Source: Aureimonas sp. Leaf324 (GTDB taxonomy: Bacteria; Pseudomonadota; Alphaproteobacteria; Rhizobiales; Rhizobiaceae). Taken from it: a DNA stretch of 64,000 bases. The position numbers were made by a program, and so were the translations under genes. This document shows positions 1 to 8,735 of this stretch, one piece after another. The notes under the pieces are model-generated. The model was given only the letters and a program-made list of their open reading frames with translations. It had not been told where the DNA came from and searched no databases. Location of the stretch: assembly GCF_001423245.1 (NCBI RefSeq), contig NZ_LMOH01000001.1, positions 402,563 to 466,562 of the forward strand, in the 5' to 3' direction. Position 1 is the stretch's first letter. Each line of letters starts with the position of its first letter.

Positions 1-673
1 GAGTCAAGGCACCGGACTGCGGGTTCCACGAGCCGTTGCCCGTCACCGTTCCTGCGAGCTGCTGATACCCGAGGTCGGCCATCACGGCCGGGCCACCTTC
101 TCCACCCGACGCCTGCGTATCGACGGTGAATCGCTGGACCCCGAACGTGCCGCTGTAGGCGGTGCCGTTGCCCCCGCCGGTGCGCAGTTCGACGCCGTCG
201 ATCCCGAGCACCTGACGGCCTTCATGCTCGGCCGTGACGTTCGCAACCGCCATGCGATCGAAGAACACCGGCGAGGCGGCGGCCGCGCCAGTCGCCGGGG
301 GAATCTGCATGCCCTCGATCACGATGCCGGACGCGCGCGTCCGAGTCGGTCCCTCCGTGCGGTCGACGTCCGAGGGCGTGACGCGCTCGACCCGCCAGCC
401 TTCGGGCGTCGAACCGGTGACGCCCTGGAAACGGAGATCGCCGAGCGGAAGCGGGCTGTCGCCGGGAGCGCCGCCGTGGACCTTCGCGCCCGACAGAACG
501 ACGTCGTTCCCATCGCTGGTGGCGCCCGTGTAATCCAGCACCACCTGCTGGCTGGCCATCACAGCCTTCAACCGATCCCCGAAAGCCTGAGCGTCCGCCG
601 CCAGCGACGACGTCGTGCCCGCAAGGACGAAAGCGAGGCCCGCGAGAACACGGCGGGACGGGAGGACGCGCAT
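1..673 (-). CDS. Secreted protein of unknown function, 3' part cut by window edge
   Basis: I read an open minus-strand frame that starts with ATG at 673 and runs off the left edge without a stop, giving 224 visible codons. The first residues (MRVLPSRRVLAGLAFVLAG then TTSSLAADAQ) look like a Sec signal peptide with an LAA-type cleavage site near residue 26, so the product is probably periplasmic or surface-exposed. The rest is rich in Gly, Val and Thr and has no Cys in the visible part, which suggests beta structure. I recognise no family. It is divergent from parC, with about 186 bp between the two starts. Plus-strand frames over the same stretch are Arg-rich and look like shadows. The function is unknown, but I am fairly sure that it is a coding region. 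Confidence 0.6.
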   Translation of the reverse strand, partial: MRVLPSRRVLAGLAFVLAGTTSSLAADAQAFGDRLKAVMASQQVVLDYTGATSDGNDVVLSGAKVHGGAPGDSPLPLGDLRFQGVTGSTPEGWRVERVTPSDVDRTEGPTRTRASGIVIEGMQIPPATGAAAASPVFFDRMAVANVTAEHEGRQVLGIDGVELRTGGGNGTAYSGTFGVQRFTVDTQASGGEGGPAVMADLGYQQLAGTVTGNGSWNPQSGALT

Positions 674-859
674 GAAGACACCTTTCTGACGGTTGCGATA
701 CCGGTGGCCGCGTTGGCCGCACCGGACGAACCCGCGGGGAACGCCGCTAATATGGCTGCTCCAACCGTTTAGGAAAGAGACCGGAGCGCGGCGACTGGGT
801 CACGATCGCGTTTTGTTCTTCTCTTGTTCCTTGTCATGCTTTCGGCTAAGGCCGGGATC

Positions 860-3109
860 ATGGGCAAGCCAGTGGATACTCCGCCGAACGGCGGCGACAT
901 CGAACCGATCGATCTGAAGGCGGCGCTGGAAGAGCGATACCTCGCCTATGCCCTGTCCACCATCATGGGGCGAGCGCTGCCGGACGTGCGCGACGGGCTG
1001 AAGCCGGTGCATCGACGCATCGTGCACGCGATGCGCGTGCTGCGGCTCGATCCGGGTCAGGGCTACAAGAAATGTGCGCGCATCGTCGGCGACGTGATGG
1101 GCAAGTTCCATCCGCATGGCGATGCCTCGATCTACGATGCCCTCGTGCGTCTCGCCCAGGATTTCTCGATTCGCTACCCGCTGATCGACGGTCAGGGCAA
1201 CTTCGGCAACGTCGACGGCGATAGCGCGGCGGCTATGCGCTACACCGAAGCGCGGATGACCGATGTCGCGACGCTGATCCTGCGCGGCATCGACGAGAAC
1301 GCCGTCGATTTTCGTCCGACCTACAACGAGGAGGACCAGGAGCCGGTCGTCCTGCCGGGGGCGTTCCCCAATCTCCTGGCCAACGGTTCCTCGGGGATCG
1401 CCGTCGGCATGGCGACCTCGATCCCGCCCCACAATGCGGCGGAGATCTGCGACGCGGCGCTGAAGCTGATCGAGCAGCCGGATGCCGACGTCGATACGCT
1501 CCTGAAATTCGTGCAGGGTCCCGATTTCCCGACCGGTGGCATAGTGGTCGACGGTCGCGAGACGATCCGCGAGGCCTACGCCACGGGGCGCGGATCGTTT
1601 CGCGTTCGCGCGCGCTGGGAGAGGGAGGAGCAGGGGCGCGGCGGCTATGTCGTGGTCGTGACCGAGATCCCCTACCAGGTTCAGAAGTCGCGGCTGATCG
1701 AGAAGATCGCGGACCTCCTGACCGCCAAACGCCTGCCGCTGCTCGCCGATATCCGCGACGAATCGGCCGAGGACGTGCGCATCGTCCTGGAGCCGAAGGC
1801 CCGGACCGTGGATCCGGTGCTCCTGATGGAGTCGCTGTTCCGCCTGACCGATCTCGAATCGCGCATCCCGCTGAACATGAACGTCCTGTCGGGCGGCAAG
1901 GTCCCGAAGGTCCTGTCGCTCCGCGAGGTGCTGGTCGAGTGGCTGGCGCATCAGCGCGAGGTGCTGATCCGGCGCTCGCAGTATCGGCTCGACCAGATCG
2001 AGCGGCGGCTCGAGATCCTCGGCGGTTACATCATCGCCTTCCTCAACCTCGACGAGGTGATCCGCATCATCCGCGAGGAGGACGAGCCGAAGGCCGTCCT
2101 GATGTCGACGTTCCAGCTGTCGGACGTTCAGGCTGAGGCGATCCTCAACATGCGGCTGCGCTCGCTGCGCAAGCTCGAGGAATTCGAGCTGAAGCGCGAG
2201 TTCGATTCGCTGAGCGAAGAGCGCGACGCCAAGCAGGCGCTGCTTGGCTCGACCGAGCAGCAATGGTCGACGGTCGCGGGCGAGGTTCGCGAGGTTCGCG
2301 AGGCTTTCTCGAAGAAGACGAAACTCGGCAAGCGCCGCACGACCTTTGCCGACGCGCCCGAGCATTCGTCGGACGATATCGCCGTCGCCCTGATCGAGAA
2401 GGAGCCGGTGACGATCGTCCTGTCGCAGAAGGGCTTCCTTCGCGCGATGCGGGGGCATCTGACCGATCTCTCCGGTCTGACGTTCCGCGAAGGCGACGGC
2501 CTGAAATTCGCCTTTCCCGCTCTCACCACCGATAAGCTGGTGTTCCTGTCGACCAACGGCCGGGCGTTCACGCTGGGTGCAGACAAACTGCCGGGCGGCC
2601 GGGGGCATGGCGACCCCATTCGGTTGGCGATCGAACTCGAGGACGATCAGGATATCGCGATGGGCTTCGTGCCCGATCCGACGGCCAAGCGCCTCGTCGC
2701 GTCGAGCGATGGCAACGGCTTCATCGTGTCGGAAGCCGAACTCCTGTCGTCGACCCGCAAGGGCAAGCAGATCCTGAACGTCGCGGGTGCGGTGCGCCTC
2801 CTTCGTGCCGAGCGGATCAACGGCGGCGATGCCGTGGCAGCGGTCGGCGACAATCGCAAGATGCTCGTCTTCCCGCTCGCGCAGGTGCCGGAGATGGTCC
2901 GCGGCAAGGGCGTCCGGCTGCAGCGCTTCAAGGACGGCGGGCTGCTCGACATCAAGGTCTTCAAGCTGGCCGAGGGGCTGACCTGGACTGATCCGGCCGG
3001 CCGCGTCTTCACGCGGTCGGACGCGGAACTGATGGAGTGGCGCGGCGATCGGGCGCAGGCCGGTCGGCTGGTGCCGAAGGGCTTCCCGAAGAGCGGGCGG
3101 TTCGGCTAG
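860..3109 (+). CDS. parC: DNA topoisomerase IV subunit A
   Basis: ParC is the DNA-cleaving and rejoining subunit of topoisomerase IV, which decatenates sister chromosomes with ParE. The 749-residue product shows the GyrA/ParC breakage-reunion domain at the N-terminus (LKPVHRRI near residue 48, HPHGD at 84-88, active-site Tyr128 in RYTEARM) followed by a C-terminal beta-pinwheel region. The tail lacks the GyrA box, and the length fits alphaproteobacterial ParC rather than GyrA. After HPHGD the residues are ASIYD, so the position equivalent to E. coli ParC Ser80 is Ala and that of Glu84 is Asp. I believe this is normal for the group and not a resistance mutation. I chose ATG 860 (MGKPVD, preceded by AAGG) over the in-frame ATG at 824, because family members begin about here. 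Confidence 0.95.
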   Translation: MGKPVDTPPNGGDIEPIDLKAALEERYLAYALSTIMGRALPDVRDGLKPVHRRIVHAMRVLRLDPGQGYKKCARIVGDVMGKFHPHGDASIYDALVRLAQDFSIRYPLIDGQGNFGNVDGDSAAAMRYTEARMTDVATLILRGIDENAVDFRPTYNEEDQEPVVLPGAFPNLLANGSSGIAVGMATSIPPHNAAEICDAALKLIEQPDADVDTLLKFVQGPDFPTGGIVVDGRETIREAYATGRGSFRVRARWEREEQGRGGYVVVVTEIPYQVQKSRLIEKIADLLTAKRLPLLADIRDESAEDVRIVLEPKARTVDPVLLMESLFRLTDLESRIPLNMNVLSGGKVPKVLSLREVLVEWLAHQREVLIRRSQYRLDQIERRLEILGGYIIAFLNLDEVIRIIREEDEPKAVLMSTFQLSDVQAEAILNMRLRSLRKLEEFELKREFDSLSEERDAKQALLGSTEQQWSTVAGEVREVREAFSKKTKLGKRRTTFADAPEHSSDDIAVALIEKEPVTIVLSQKGFLRAMRGHLTDLSGLTFREGDGLKFAFPALTTDKLVFLSTNGRAFTLGADKLPGGRGHGDPIRLAIELEDDQDIAMGFVPDPTAKRLVASSDGNGFIVSEAELLSSTRKGKQILNVAGAVRLLRAERINGGDAVAAVGDNRKMLVFPLAQVPEMVRGKGVRLQRFKDGGLLDIKVFKLAEGLTWTDPAGRVFTRSDAELMEWRGDRAQAGRLVPKGFPKSGRFG

Positions 3110-3161
3110 GCGATCGTCGCACGGCTGGATCGAAAGGCGGCGAAGGGCCGCAAGACAAGTC

Positions 3162-3917
3162 TCATGCCTCGGTAGGGGCGTAGCGCTCCCAGCCCTTGGC
3201 CATCAGGTGTTCCTGGGGCTGGTAACGGATCTTGTATTGCATCTTTCGGGAACCTTCGACCCAGTAGCCCAAGTAGAGGTAGGGTAGGCCGAGTTCCTTG
3301 GTGCGGCGGATGTGATCGAGGATCATGAACGTGCCGAGGCTGCGGTCGACCTCGTCGGGCCGGTAGAACGAGTAGACCATCGACATGCCGTCGGCCATGA
3401 CGTCGCTCAATGCGACCGCCATGAGGCCCTCGTCCGAACGCCCCGTGATCCGGTAGTCCGGCCCCTTGCGACGATACTGGATCAGCCGCGTGTCGACCTG
3501 GCTGTCCTCGATCATCATCGCGTAGTCCATCGCACTCATCTCGGCCATGCCGCCACTGGCGTGGCGAGCCTCGAGATAGCGACGAAACAGGGCGAACTGC
3601 TCGGACGTCGGCTCCGCCGTGGCCATGTGGCCGAAGAGGTCGGCGTTCGTCTGAAGCACGCGGCGCATCGACCGCGTCGGCTCGAACTCGTCGACGAGGA
3701 TCCGGACCGAGATGCAGCCTCGGCACCGCTCGCAGGCCGGCCGGTAGGCGATGTTCTGGCTTCGACGGAACCCCCCTTGCGTCAGGAGGTCGAGAAGAGC
3801 GGGTGCCCGCGCGCCGGCGAGATGCGTGAACACCTTCCGCTCGAACTGCCCGTCGAGATAGGGGCAGGGTGACGGTGCCGTCAGGAAGAATTGCGGGCTC
3901 TGCGGATGAGCGGTCAT
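3162..3917 (-). CDS. bpt: Aspartate/glutamate leucyltransferase (N-end rule)
   Basis: Bpt transfers leucine from Leu-tRNA to proteins with N-terminal Asp or Glu, marking them for ClpS/ClpAP degradation in the cytoplasm. The 251-residue product has the features of the bacterial Ate1-like family: an N-terminal Cys motif ([11 protein letters not shown], residues 54-64) and a GNAT-like C-terminal half ending in the motifs YSFYRPD, YLGYWV and MQYKIRYQP. The start is taken at ATG 3917 ([11 protein letters not shown]), the usual family start. The open frame reaches 3959, but the extra residues are Arg-rich and not family-like. It converges on parC, with about 50 bp between the stops and no clear hairpin. 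It lies downstream of the RDD gene and hemB on the same strand, an order I associate with Rhizobiales. Confidence 0.9.
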   Translation of the reverse strand: MTAHPQSPQFFLTAPSPCPYLDGQFERKVFTHLAGARAPALLDLLTQGGFRRSQNIAYRPACERCRGCISVRILVDEFEPTRSMRRVLQTNADLFGHMATAEPTSEQFALFRRYLEARHASGGMAEMSAMDYAMMIEDSQVDTRLIQYRRKGPDYRITGRSDEGLMAVALSDVMADGMSMVYSFYRPDEVDRSLGTFMILDHIRRTKELGLPYLYLGYWVEGSRKMQYKIRYQPQEHLMAKGWERYAPTEA

Positions 3918-4044
3918 GCGGTCGGCGCCTCGGGTTGCGCGCGAGCACCTTCCGCGCACACCAGTTCAATTTGATGGCCACGAGGCCGATTGGAAAGCTC
4001 TCCTGACGATCCCGGCCGAAAAAATCACGGTCGGTCGCTCTCGA

Positions 4045-4512
4045 TCAGCGGCGTCGCACCACCACTGTCCCGAGGAGAAGATCCTGCACCAGCTGCTTGC
4101 GCGCGGTGAACAGGCCGACGAGGACGATGAAGCCCGAGGTCAGCGCTCCGGCGACCCAGAACAGCACCGAATGCGCGACGCCGAGACCCGGGTCGGTCGG
4201 GCGCCCGTCGAGACGCTCCAGCCGGATGCCGAAGAGGCGCATTCCGGGCGTCGCCTGCGATCGTCCGCCCAGGGTGAACGCGACGTAGGGGAGCGCCACC
4301 AGCGGAAAGAGCGCGCCGTACAGCATCCAGCCAAGGCCGAAGGTCAGCACGCCGAGAACGCCGATGATCAGCATGACCGGGATGCAGAGCAGAAGGACGA
4401 TCGTATAGTCGACCAGAAAAGCCAGGATGCGGCGCGAACGCACGCCCTCGTAAGCGCGTGGCTCGTCGAGCCAGGTCGTCTGGGCGCCATTGAGAACCGT
4501 TGCATCGACCAT
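4045..4512 (-). CDS. RDD family membrane protein
   Basis: This is a small integral membrane protein of 155 residues with the RDD domain: an Arg/Asp-Tyr start to the first helix (SRRILAFLVDYTIVLLL, about residues 26-42), a second and third hydrophobic stretch (about 45-90) and a last helix near 115-135. The conserved GRSQATPGMRLFGIR stretch before helix 3 is typical. The function of RDD proteins is mostly unknown, and transport roles have been proposed for a few. It sits between hemB and bpt on the same strand, about 80 bp downstream of hemB and 127 bp upstream of bpt, so the three may be co-transcribed. Confidence 0.85.
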   Translation of the reverse strand: MVDATVLNGAQTTWLDEPRAYEGVRSRRILAFLVDYTIVLLLCIPVMLIIGVLGVLTFGLGWMLYGALFPLVALPYVAFTLGGRSQATPGMRLFGIRLERLDGRPTDPGLGVAHSVLFWVAGALTSGFIVLVGLFTARKQLVQDLLLGTVVVRRR

Positions 4513-4591
4513 CGCGTCGTCATCTCCTGTGCGGCCGGAAAACCCGGCTCGTCAGGACATGGTATCGCGGTCACGGCTCCGCAATCCCGGC

Positions 4592-5614
4592 TCAGCCCTT
4601 GTGGATCGCTTCCGCCACACGAGGCGCAAAGTAGGTGAGGATTCCGGAAGCCCCGGCGCGCTTGAACGAGCGCAGCGATTCGAACATCGCCTTGTCGCCG
4701 TCGATCCAGCCGTTCTGGGCCGCCGCCATGATCGTCGCGTACTCGCCGGACGTCTGATAGGCGAAGGTCGGCATGCGGAACTCGTCGACGAGACGGGCGA
4801 GGATGTCGAGATAGGGCAGGCCCGGCTTGACCATGATCATGTCCGCCCCTTCGGCGATGTCCTGCGCGGCCTCGCGAAGGGCTTCCAGCGCGTTGCCCAT
4901 GTCCATCTGGTACGTGCGCTTGTCGCCCCGCAGGGCGCCCGCCGAGCCGACGGCATCGCGGAAGGGCCCGTAGAAGGCGGAGGCGTATTTCGCGGCATAG
5001 GACATGATCATCGTGTCGCCGAAGCCGTCGGCGTCGAGCGCTTCGCGGATGCAGGCGACGCGGCCATCCATCATGTCGGAGGGGCCGATGATGTCGCATC
5101 CCGCGCGCGCCTGCACCAGCGCCTGCCGACAGAGAAGATCCACCGTCTCGTCGTTGACGATCACGCCGTCGCGCACGATCCCGTCGTGCCCGTGGCTGGT
5201 ATAGGGATCGAGCGCGACATCGCAGAGGATGCCGATCTCCGGCACGGCGTCCTTGATCGCTCGGGTGGCCCGGCACACGAGATTGCCCTCGTTCAGCGCT
5301 TCCGTGCCCATCTCGTCGCGCAGCGACGGGTCGGTGAAGGGGAACAGAGCGACGACCGGAATGCCGAGGTCGGCAGCCTGGCGCGCGGCCTCGACGCACC
5401 CGGCGACGGAGCGGCGTGACACGCCCGGCATCGAGGCCACGGGGTGAGCCTCGCCGTCGCCTTCCCGCACGAAGATCGGCCAGATCAGGTCGTCGACGCG
5501 CACGTCCGTCTCGCGGACGAGGCGCCGTGTCCAGTCGCTCTGGCGCAGGCGCCGCAGGCGCATGCCGCCGGTGGCCCGGTCGATCCGGTTGCTCGTCGCG
5601 GTGCGCTCGCCCAT
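4592..5614 (-). CDS. hemB: Delta-aminolevulinic acid dehydratase (porphobilinogen synthase)
   Basis: HemB condenses two 5-aminolevulinate molecules to porphobilinogen in haem synthesis. The 340-residue product carries the two catalytic lysines, Lys209 (SYAAKYAS) and Lys263 (MVKPGLPYLD), and the PSDMMDGRV motif (179-186). The metal site reads DVALDPYTSHGHDG (132-145): the three cysteines of the zinc enzyme are replaced by Ala134, Asp136 and Asp144. From family knowledge, this predicts a magnesium-dependent enzyme of the Bradyrhizobium/Pseudomonas type. Met1 is the ATG at 5614. No regulatory element could be recognised upstream. Confidence 0.95.
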   Translation of the reverse strand: MGERTATSNRIDRATGGMRLRRLRQSDWTRRLVRETDVRVDDLIWPIFVREGDGEAHPVASMPGVSRRSVAGCVEAARQAADLGIPVVALFPFTDPSLRDEMGTEALNEGNLVCRATRAIKDAVPEIGILCDVALDPYTSHGHDGIVRDGVIVNDETVDLLCRQALVQARAGCDIIGPSDMMDGRVACIREALDADGFGDTMIMSYAAKYASAFYGPFRDAVGSAGALRGDKRTYQMDMGNALEALREAAQDIAEGADMIMVKPGLPYLDILARLVDEFRMPTFAYQTSGEYATIMAAAQNGWIDGDKAMFESLRSFKRAGASGILTYFAPRVAEAIHKG

Positions 5615-5852
5615 GATACGGTTCCCTGGTCTCGAATTGCGCAGAGCTATGCCCCCGGCGCCGGCCCTTGTTCAACCCCCGTCCATGCCGGCGCGCGACG
5701 GGCGCGATTGACGGCGGGGAGCTAGGTGCATAGCCTTTGTCCCTCGCGCGGCATCCTTTGAAGGTCCTGCGCGAGCTTCAGTCAGGACCCCGCATGACCC
5801 CTTCGATTACCGCGTTCGCGCCTTGCCGCACCGGCGCCCCGTTGCGGCATTC

Positions 5853-6281
5853 ATGACGCTGGAGATTTTCGACCGGGACCGCGACGAGACAATCAACCGC
5901 ACGCTGATCGTCTGGCTCTGCCGGATCGCGGGTCTCGCCATGTTCGGCATGGGCCTTGTCTACTGGATCCGTCTGATCGGCGTCTTCGACGGGCCGCTTT
6001 GGCGGTTCGATCTCATGCCGGTCTGGTGGCGCATCGCCTGTCCGTCTCTGGCGGTGCTCTATCCCGTGGCTGGCACCGGGCTCTGGCTGGCGGCTTCGTG
6101 GGGCGGCGTGATCTGGATTCTCGTCGCCGCCTGCGAGGGCGTGATGCGGCTGGGGTTCCCGCACCTTTTCGGAACCGACCCGCTGCTGCTGGGCGGCCAC
6201 GCCTTCGGGCTGGCGCTCCTTGCGGCGCTTCGGATCGTCGGCGCGGTCGAGCGTCACCGGCGCCTGCGCGGCGACCGCTGA
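5853..6281 (+). CDS. DUF6163 family small membrane protein
   Basis: The 142-residue product is very hydrophobic, with about four predicted membrane segments (roughly residues 17-43, 60-80, 85-105 and 115-132) and many Trp, Arg and Gly residues at the membrane borders. I recognise it as the DUF6163 protein usually found just upstream of ldtR in Rhizobiales. No enzymatic motif is visible. The start is uncertain: ATG 5853 (MTLEIFDRDRDE) gives a sensible cytoplasmic N-terminus, but the frame is open back to a TTG at 5823. It precedes ldtR by about 177 bp, and that gap is AT-rich and contains palindromes. A link to the LdtR/LdtP envelope system rests on position only. Confidence 0.7.
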   Translation: MTLEIFDRDRDETINRTLIVWLCRIAGLAMFGMGLVYWIRLIGVFDGPLWRFDLMPVWWRIACPSLAVLYPVAGTGLWLAASWGGVIWILVAACEGVMRLGFPHLFGTDPLLLGGHAFGLALLAALRIVGAVERHRRLRGDR

Positions 6282-6346
6282 GACTGAAACGCGTTGCATT
6301 CGGTGCGCGATGTTCACCTCGCGTTCAGCACGAAAGCGCTCTGAAT

Positions 6347-6381
6347 GTTTAAACCTCGCGTTAAGCCTGCGTTTTAAAACG
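6347..6381. promoter_or_regulatory. Candidate LdtR operator/promoter region: two perfect palindromes
   Basis: This AT-rich island in otherwise GC-rich DNA holds two perfect palindromes, GTTTAAAC at 6347-6354 and CGTTTTAAAACG at 6370-6381. It lies 66-112 bp upstream of the ldtR start. MarR-family dimers bind palindromes close to their own promoters, so autoregulation by LdtR is a reasonable inference. It is not demonstrated here. Confidence 0.35.
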
Positions 6382-6458
6382 AATTTTAGACGCAGCCCCT
6401 AAGTTGCAGGACAAGACGAGGTCATGAAGAACCTCGGGAAGCAACAGTGGGATCGATC

Positions 6459-6971
6459 ATGAAGAATACGGTCGCCAAGCGCCCTGCAGAGCTTGTGAAG
6501 GAAGACAAGCCCGAGCTGAAGATGCTTTACCTGGAGACGCTGCAACTGGTGGAGCGTCTGCACCGCCGCCTGCTCGACGTCATCAAGGACGAATTCGACC
6601 GCGCCGGCCGGACCGACATCAACGCGGTTCAAGCGCTGCTCCTCTTTAACATCGGCGACTCGGTGCTGACGGCTGGCGAGCTGCGGACCCGCGGCTTCTA
6701 TCTCGGCTCCAACGTCTCCTACAACCTGAAGAAGCTTGTCGAGCTCGGCTTCATCGATCACCAGCGCTCCCGCGTCGACCGCCGCGCCGTTCGCGTGTCG
6801 CTGACGAAGTCGGGCATCGAGGTCGCCGAGATCGTCGCCGAACTCTACGACCGCCATATCGGATCGATCGACAAGGTCGGCGGGCTCGACGAGGGCGAGT
6901 TCCAGAAGCTCAACAAGTCTTTGCAGCGCCTCGACCGGTTCTGGAACGATTCGATCATGTATCGCCTCTAG
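6459..6971 (+). CDS. ldtR: MarR-family transcriptional regulator LdtR
   Basis: LdtR is a MarR-type winged-helix regulator described in Liberibacter and other Rhizobiales, where it controls the L,D-transpeptidase gene ldtP and stress tolerance. The product has about 170 residues (174 if GTG or an upstream start is used). It shows an N-terminal dimerisation helix, a recognition helix in LRTRGFYLGSNVSYNLKKL and the wing in RSRVDRRAVRVSLT. ATG 6459 (MKNTVAKRP) is preferred because GATCG precedes it and it matches the family start. An in-frame start at 6447 adds four residues. It is followed by a strong hairpin and then by ldtP. The upstream palindromes may be its own operator. Confidence 0.85.
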   Translation: MKNTVAKRPAELVKEDKPELKMLYLETLQLVERLHRRLLDVIKDEFDRAGRTDINAVQALLLFNIGDSVLTAGELRTRGFYLGSNVSYNLKKLVELGFIDHQRSRVDRRAVRVSLTKSGIEVAEIVAELYDRHIGSIDKVGGLDEGEFQKLNKSLQRLDRFWNDSIMYRL

Positions 6972-7020
6972 ACCCATCCTTATCGGCTGATCGCGCGTCC
7001 TCCAGTGCGCGGTCCTCCCA

Positions 7021-7055
7021 AGCCCCGCGAGCGTCGTTCCGCTCGTGGGGCTTTT
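7021..7055 (+). terminator. Rho-independent terminator after ldtR
   Basis: A 13-bp stem (AGCCCCGCGAGCG at 7021-7033 with CGCTCGTGGGGCT at 7040-7052, one G-U pair) with a 6-nt loop is followed by TTTTT. It separates ldtR from ldtP, so ldtP probably has its own promoter in 7056-7260. Confidence 0.8.
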
Positions 7056-7260
7056 TGCAACACAGCATCCGAAAGTCGCGACGCGACCGGAACTTGGGGG
7101 CGTCCAGTCCCCCTTTTCGCCGCATTCCGATGGCCTTTCGACCCCTCACGCGACGGGCGCACGCGTCCACTCGCTTCCGTGATTGCCCGTTACGCTTTGG
7201 TTTACCAAGCCGCCCCTATGTTGCGGCGCAAGTGGGCAAGACTTGCCAAGGGGTTCGAGA

Positions 7261-8589
7261 ATGACTGAGGGCGCAGACAACCGATCCATCCGCATGAGCC
7301 GCCGGCGTTTCGTGGCGGGTGCCGCGACCGTGCTGGGGGCAGGGGCCTTTGCCGGCGCCGCGCGCGCGCAATCGGCGCTGGAAGGCGTTCTGGCGGCACC
7401 GAACCGGGGCGGCTGGAACGATCAGTTCGACACGCGCCAGGCGAGCGTTCGCAACGTCGCGTCCAACCAGCCGGTCTTTTCGCAGAACACGCTGCAGGCG
7501 ATGCAGCAGGCCGTCGGCCAGTATCAGCAGATCGCCATGGCCGGCGGCTGGCAGCGGGTGCCCGACAGCAGCAAGCTGGAACTCGGCGTCCAGAACGCGG
7601 CCGTTCCCTACCTGCGCGAGCGTCTCGTCGCCTCGGGTGATCTCGACCGTTCGGCGGGGGCTTCGCAGGCCTTCGATACCTATGTCGATGCCGCGGTGAA
7701 GCGCTTCCAGGCCCGCCACGGTCTGCCTGCGGACGGGTCGGTCGGCGAATACACGTTCAAGGCGCTCAACGTGCCAGCGGACGTGCGCCATGCGCAGCTG
7801 AACACCAACATCCAGCGGCTTTCGGCCATTCAGCTCGATCCCGGTCGCTTCGTGATGGTCAACATCCCCGCGGCCTCGATCGAGGCGGTGGAGAACGGCC
7901 GTGTCGTGCAGCGCCACACGGCGGTGGTCGGCAAGATCGACCGTCAGACGCCGATCCTCGATTCGAAGATCACCAATCTCAACCTCAACCCGTACTGGCA
8001 CGCGCCGGCGTCGATCGTCCGCAAGGACATCATCCCGCTGATGCAGAAGGATCCGACCTATCTGCAGCGCAACGACATCATCATCTACGCGGCGGACGGC
8101 AGCGTCGTCCCGCCGGAGACGATCAACTGGCAGACGGACGAGGCGGTGAAGTACCTCTTTCGCCAGAACCCCGGCAAGATGAACGCGATGTCGTCGGTGA
8201 AGATCAACTTCCCGAACCCGTATTCGGTCTACATGCACGACACGCCGCAGCAGAGCGTCTTCTCGCAGCTGATGCGCTTCGAGTCGTCGGGCTGCGTGCG
8301 CGTTCAGAACGTCCGCGACCTGATCGTCTGGCTGGCTCGCGATACGCCCGGCTGGGACCGCGCCGCGATCGAGAAGACGATCGCCGCCCGCACGCGCCAG
8401 GACGTGAACTTCACGAACCCGGTGCCGCTGCACTTCACCTACCTGACGGCCTGGGCGACGGACCCGAACGTGGTTCAGTTCCGCGACGACATCTACGCCC
8501 GCGACGGAGCGGACCAGCTCGTCATGACCGACGCGCGTCCGACGGCCTATGCGCAGGGCGAGCAGGCCTACGCCGACCTGCCGTACTGA
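7261..8589 (+). CDS. ldtP: L,D-transpeptidase with peptidoglycan-binding domain (LdtP-like)
   Basis: This is a periplasmic enzyme that makes or edits 3-3 cross-links or lipoprotein links in peptidoglycan. The 442-residue product starts at ATG 7261, and its signal peptide has a twin-arginine-like SRRRF at 13-17 followed by a hydrophobic stretch and ARAQ. A peptidoglycan-binding repeat lies at about 110-172 (AAVKRFQARHGLPADG). The YkuD catalytic domain spans about 195-375, with His326 (YMHDTP) and the nucleophile Cys345 in SSGCVRV. The domain order matches YcbB-like L,D-transpeptidases. It is the gene LdtR is known to regulate in Liberibacter and lies directly downstream of ldtR. Longer in-frame starts back to 7183 are rejected because they add non-signal sequence. 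Confidence 0.88.
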   Translation: MTEGADNRSIRMSRRRFVAGAATVLGAGAFAGAARAQSALEGVLAAPNRGGWNDQFDTRQASVRNVASNQPVFSQNTLQAMQQAVGQYQQIAMAGGWQRVPDSSKLELGVQNAAVPYLRERLVASGDLDRSAGASQAFDTYVDAAVKRFQARHGLPADGSVGEYTFKALNVPADVRHAQLNTNIQRLSAIQLDPGRFVMVNIPAASIEAVENGRVVQRHTAVVGKIDRQTPILDSKITNLNLNPYWHAPASIVRKDIIPLMQKDPTYLQRNDIIIYAADGSVVPPETINWQTDEAVKYLFRQNPGKMNAMSSVKINFPNPYSVYMHDTPQQSVFSQLMRFESSGCVRVQNVRDLIVWLARDTPGWDRAAIEKTIAARTRQDVNFTNPVPLHFTYLTAWATDPNVVQFRDDIYARDGADQLVMTDARPTAYAQGEQAYADLPY

Positions 8590-8610
8590 TCGGCGCGAAG
8601 TGATGTCGAA

Positions 8611-8638
8611 AGGGCCCGGCGGCGACGCCGGGCCCTTT
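8611..8638 (+). terminator. Terminator after ldtP
   Basis: A perfect 11-bp stem (AGGGCCCGGCG, loop GCGA, CGCCGGGCCCT; 8611-8636) is followed by a short TTT run. It closes the ldtP unit before glyA. Confidence 0.75.
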
Positions 8639-8735
8639 CCCGTTTCGTTCCCTTCGGTGGCGCCCCGGGCGGGAACGTGTTAAGGCGCCGCCCAATCGCG
8701 GCCCCGAGCGCCGCCGACGCGAGGAGAAACCGGTC

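Noticed and set aside
2278-2303. Short tandem repeat (GCGAGGTTC) in parC
   Set aside because: It encodes repeated Arg-Glu-Val residues in a coiled region of ParC, which is ordinary coding sequence.
800-2608. 602-residue open frame on the minus strand across parC
   Set aside because: It is antisense to a clear parC and rich in Arg, His and Asp, as expected for a shadow frame in GC-rich DNA. No family features are visible.
7197-7208. TTGG-N4-CCAA upstream of ldtP as an LdtR operator
   Set aside because: Only four bases on each side are symmetric and it does not resemble the palindromes before ldtR. Such matches are expected by chance.
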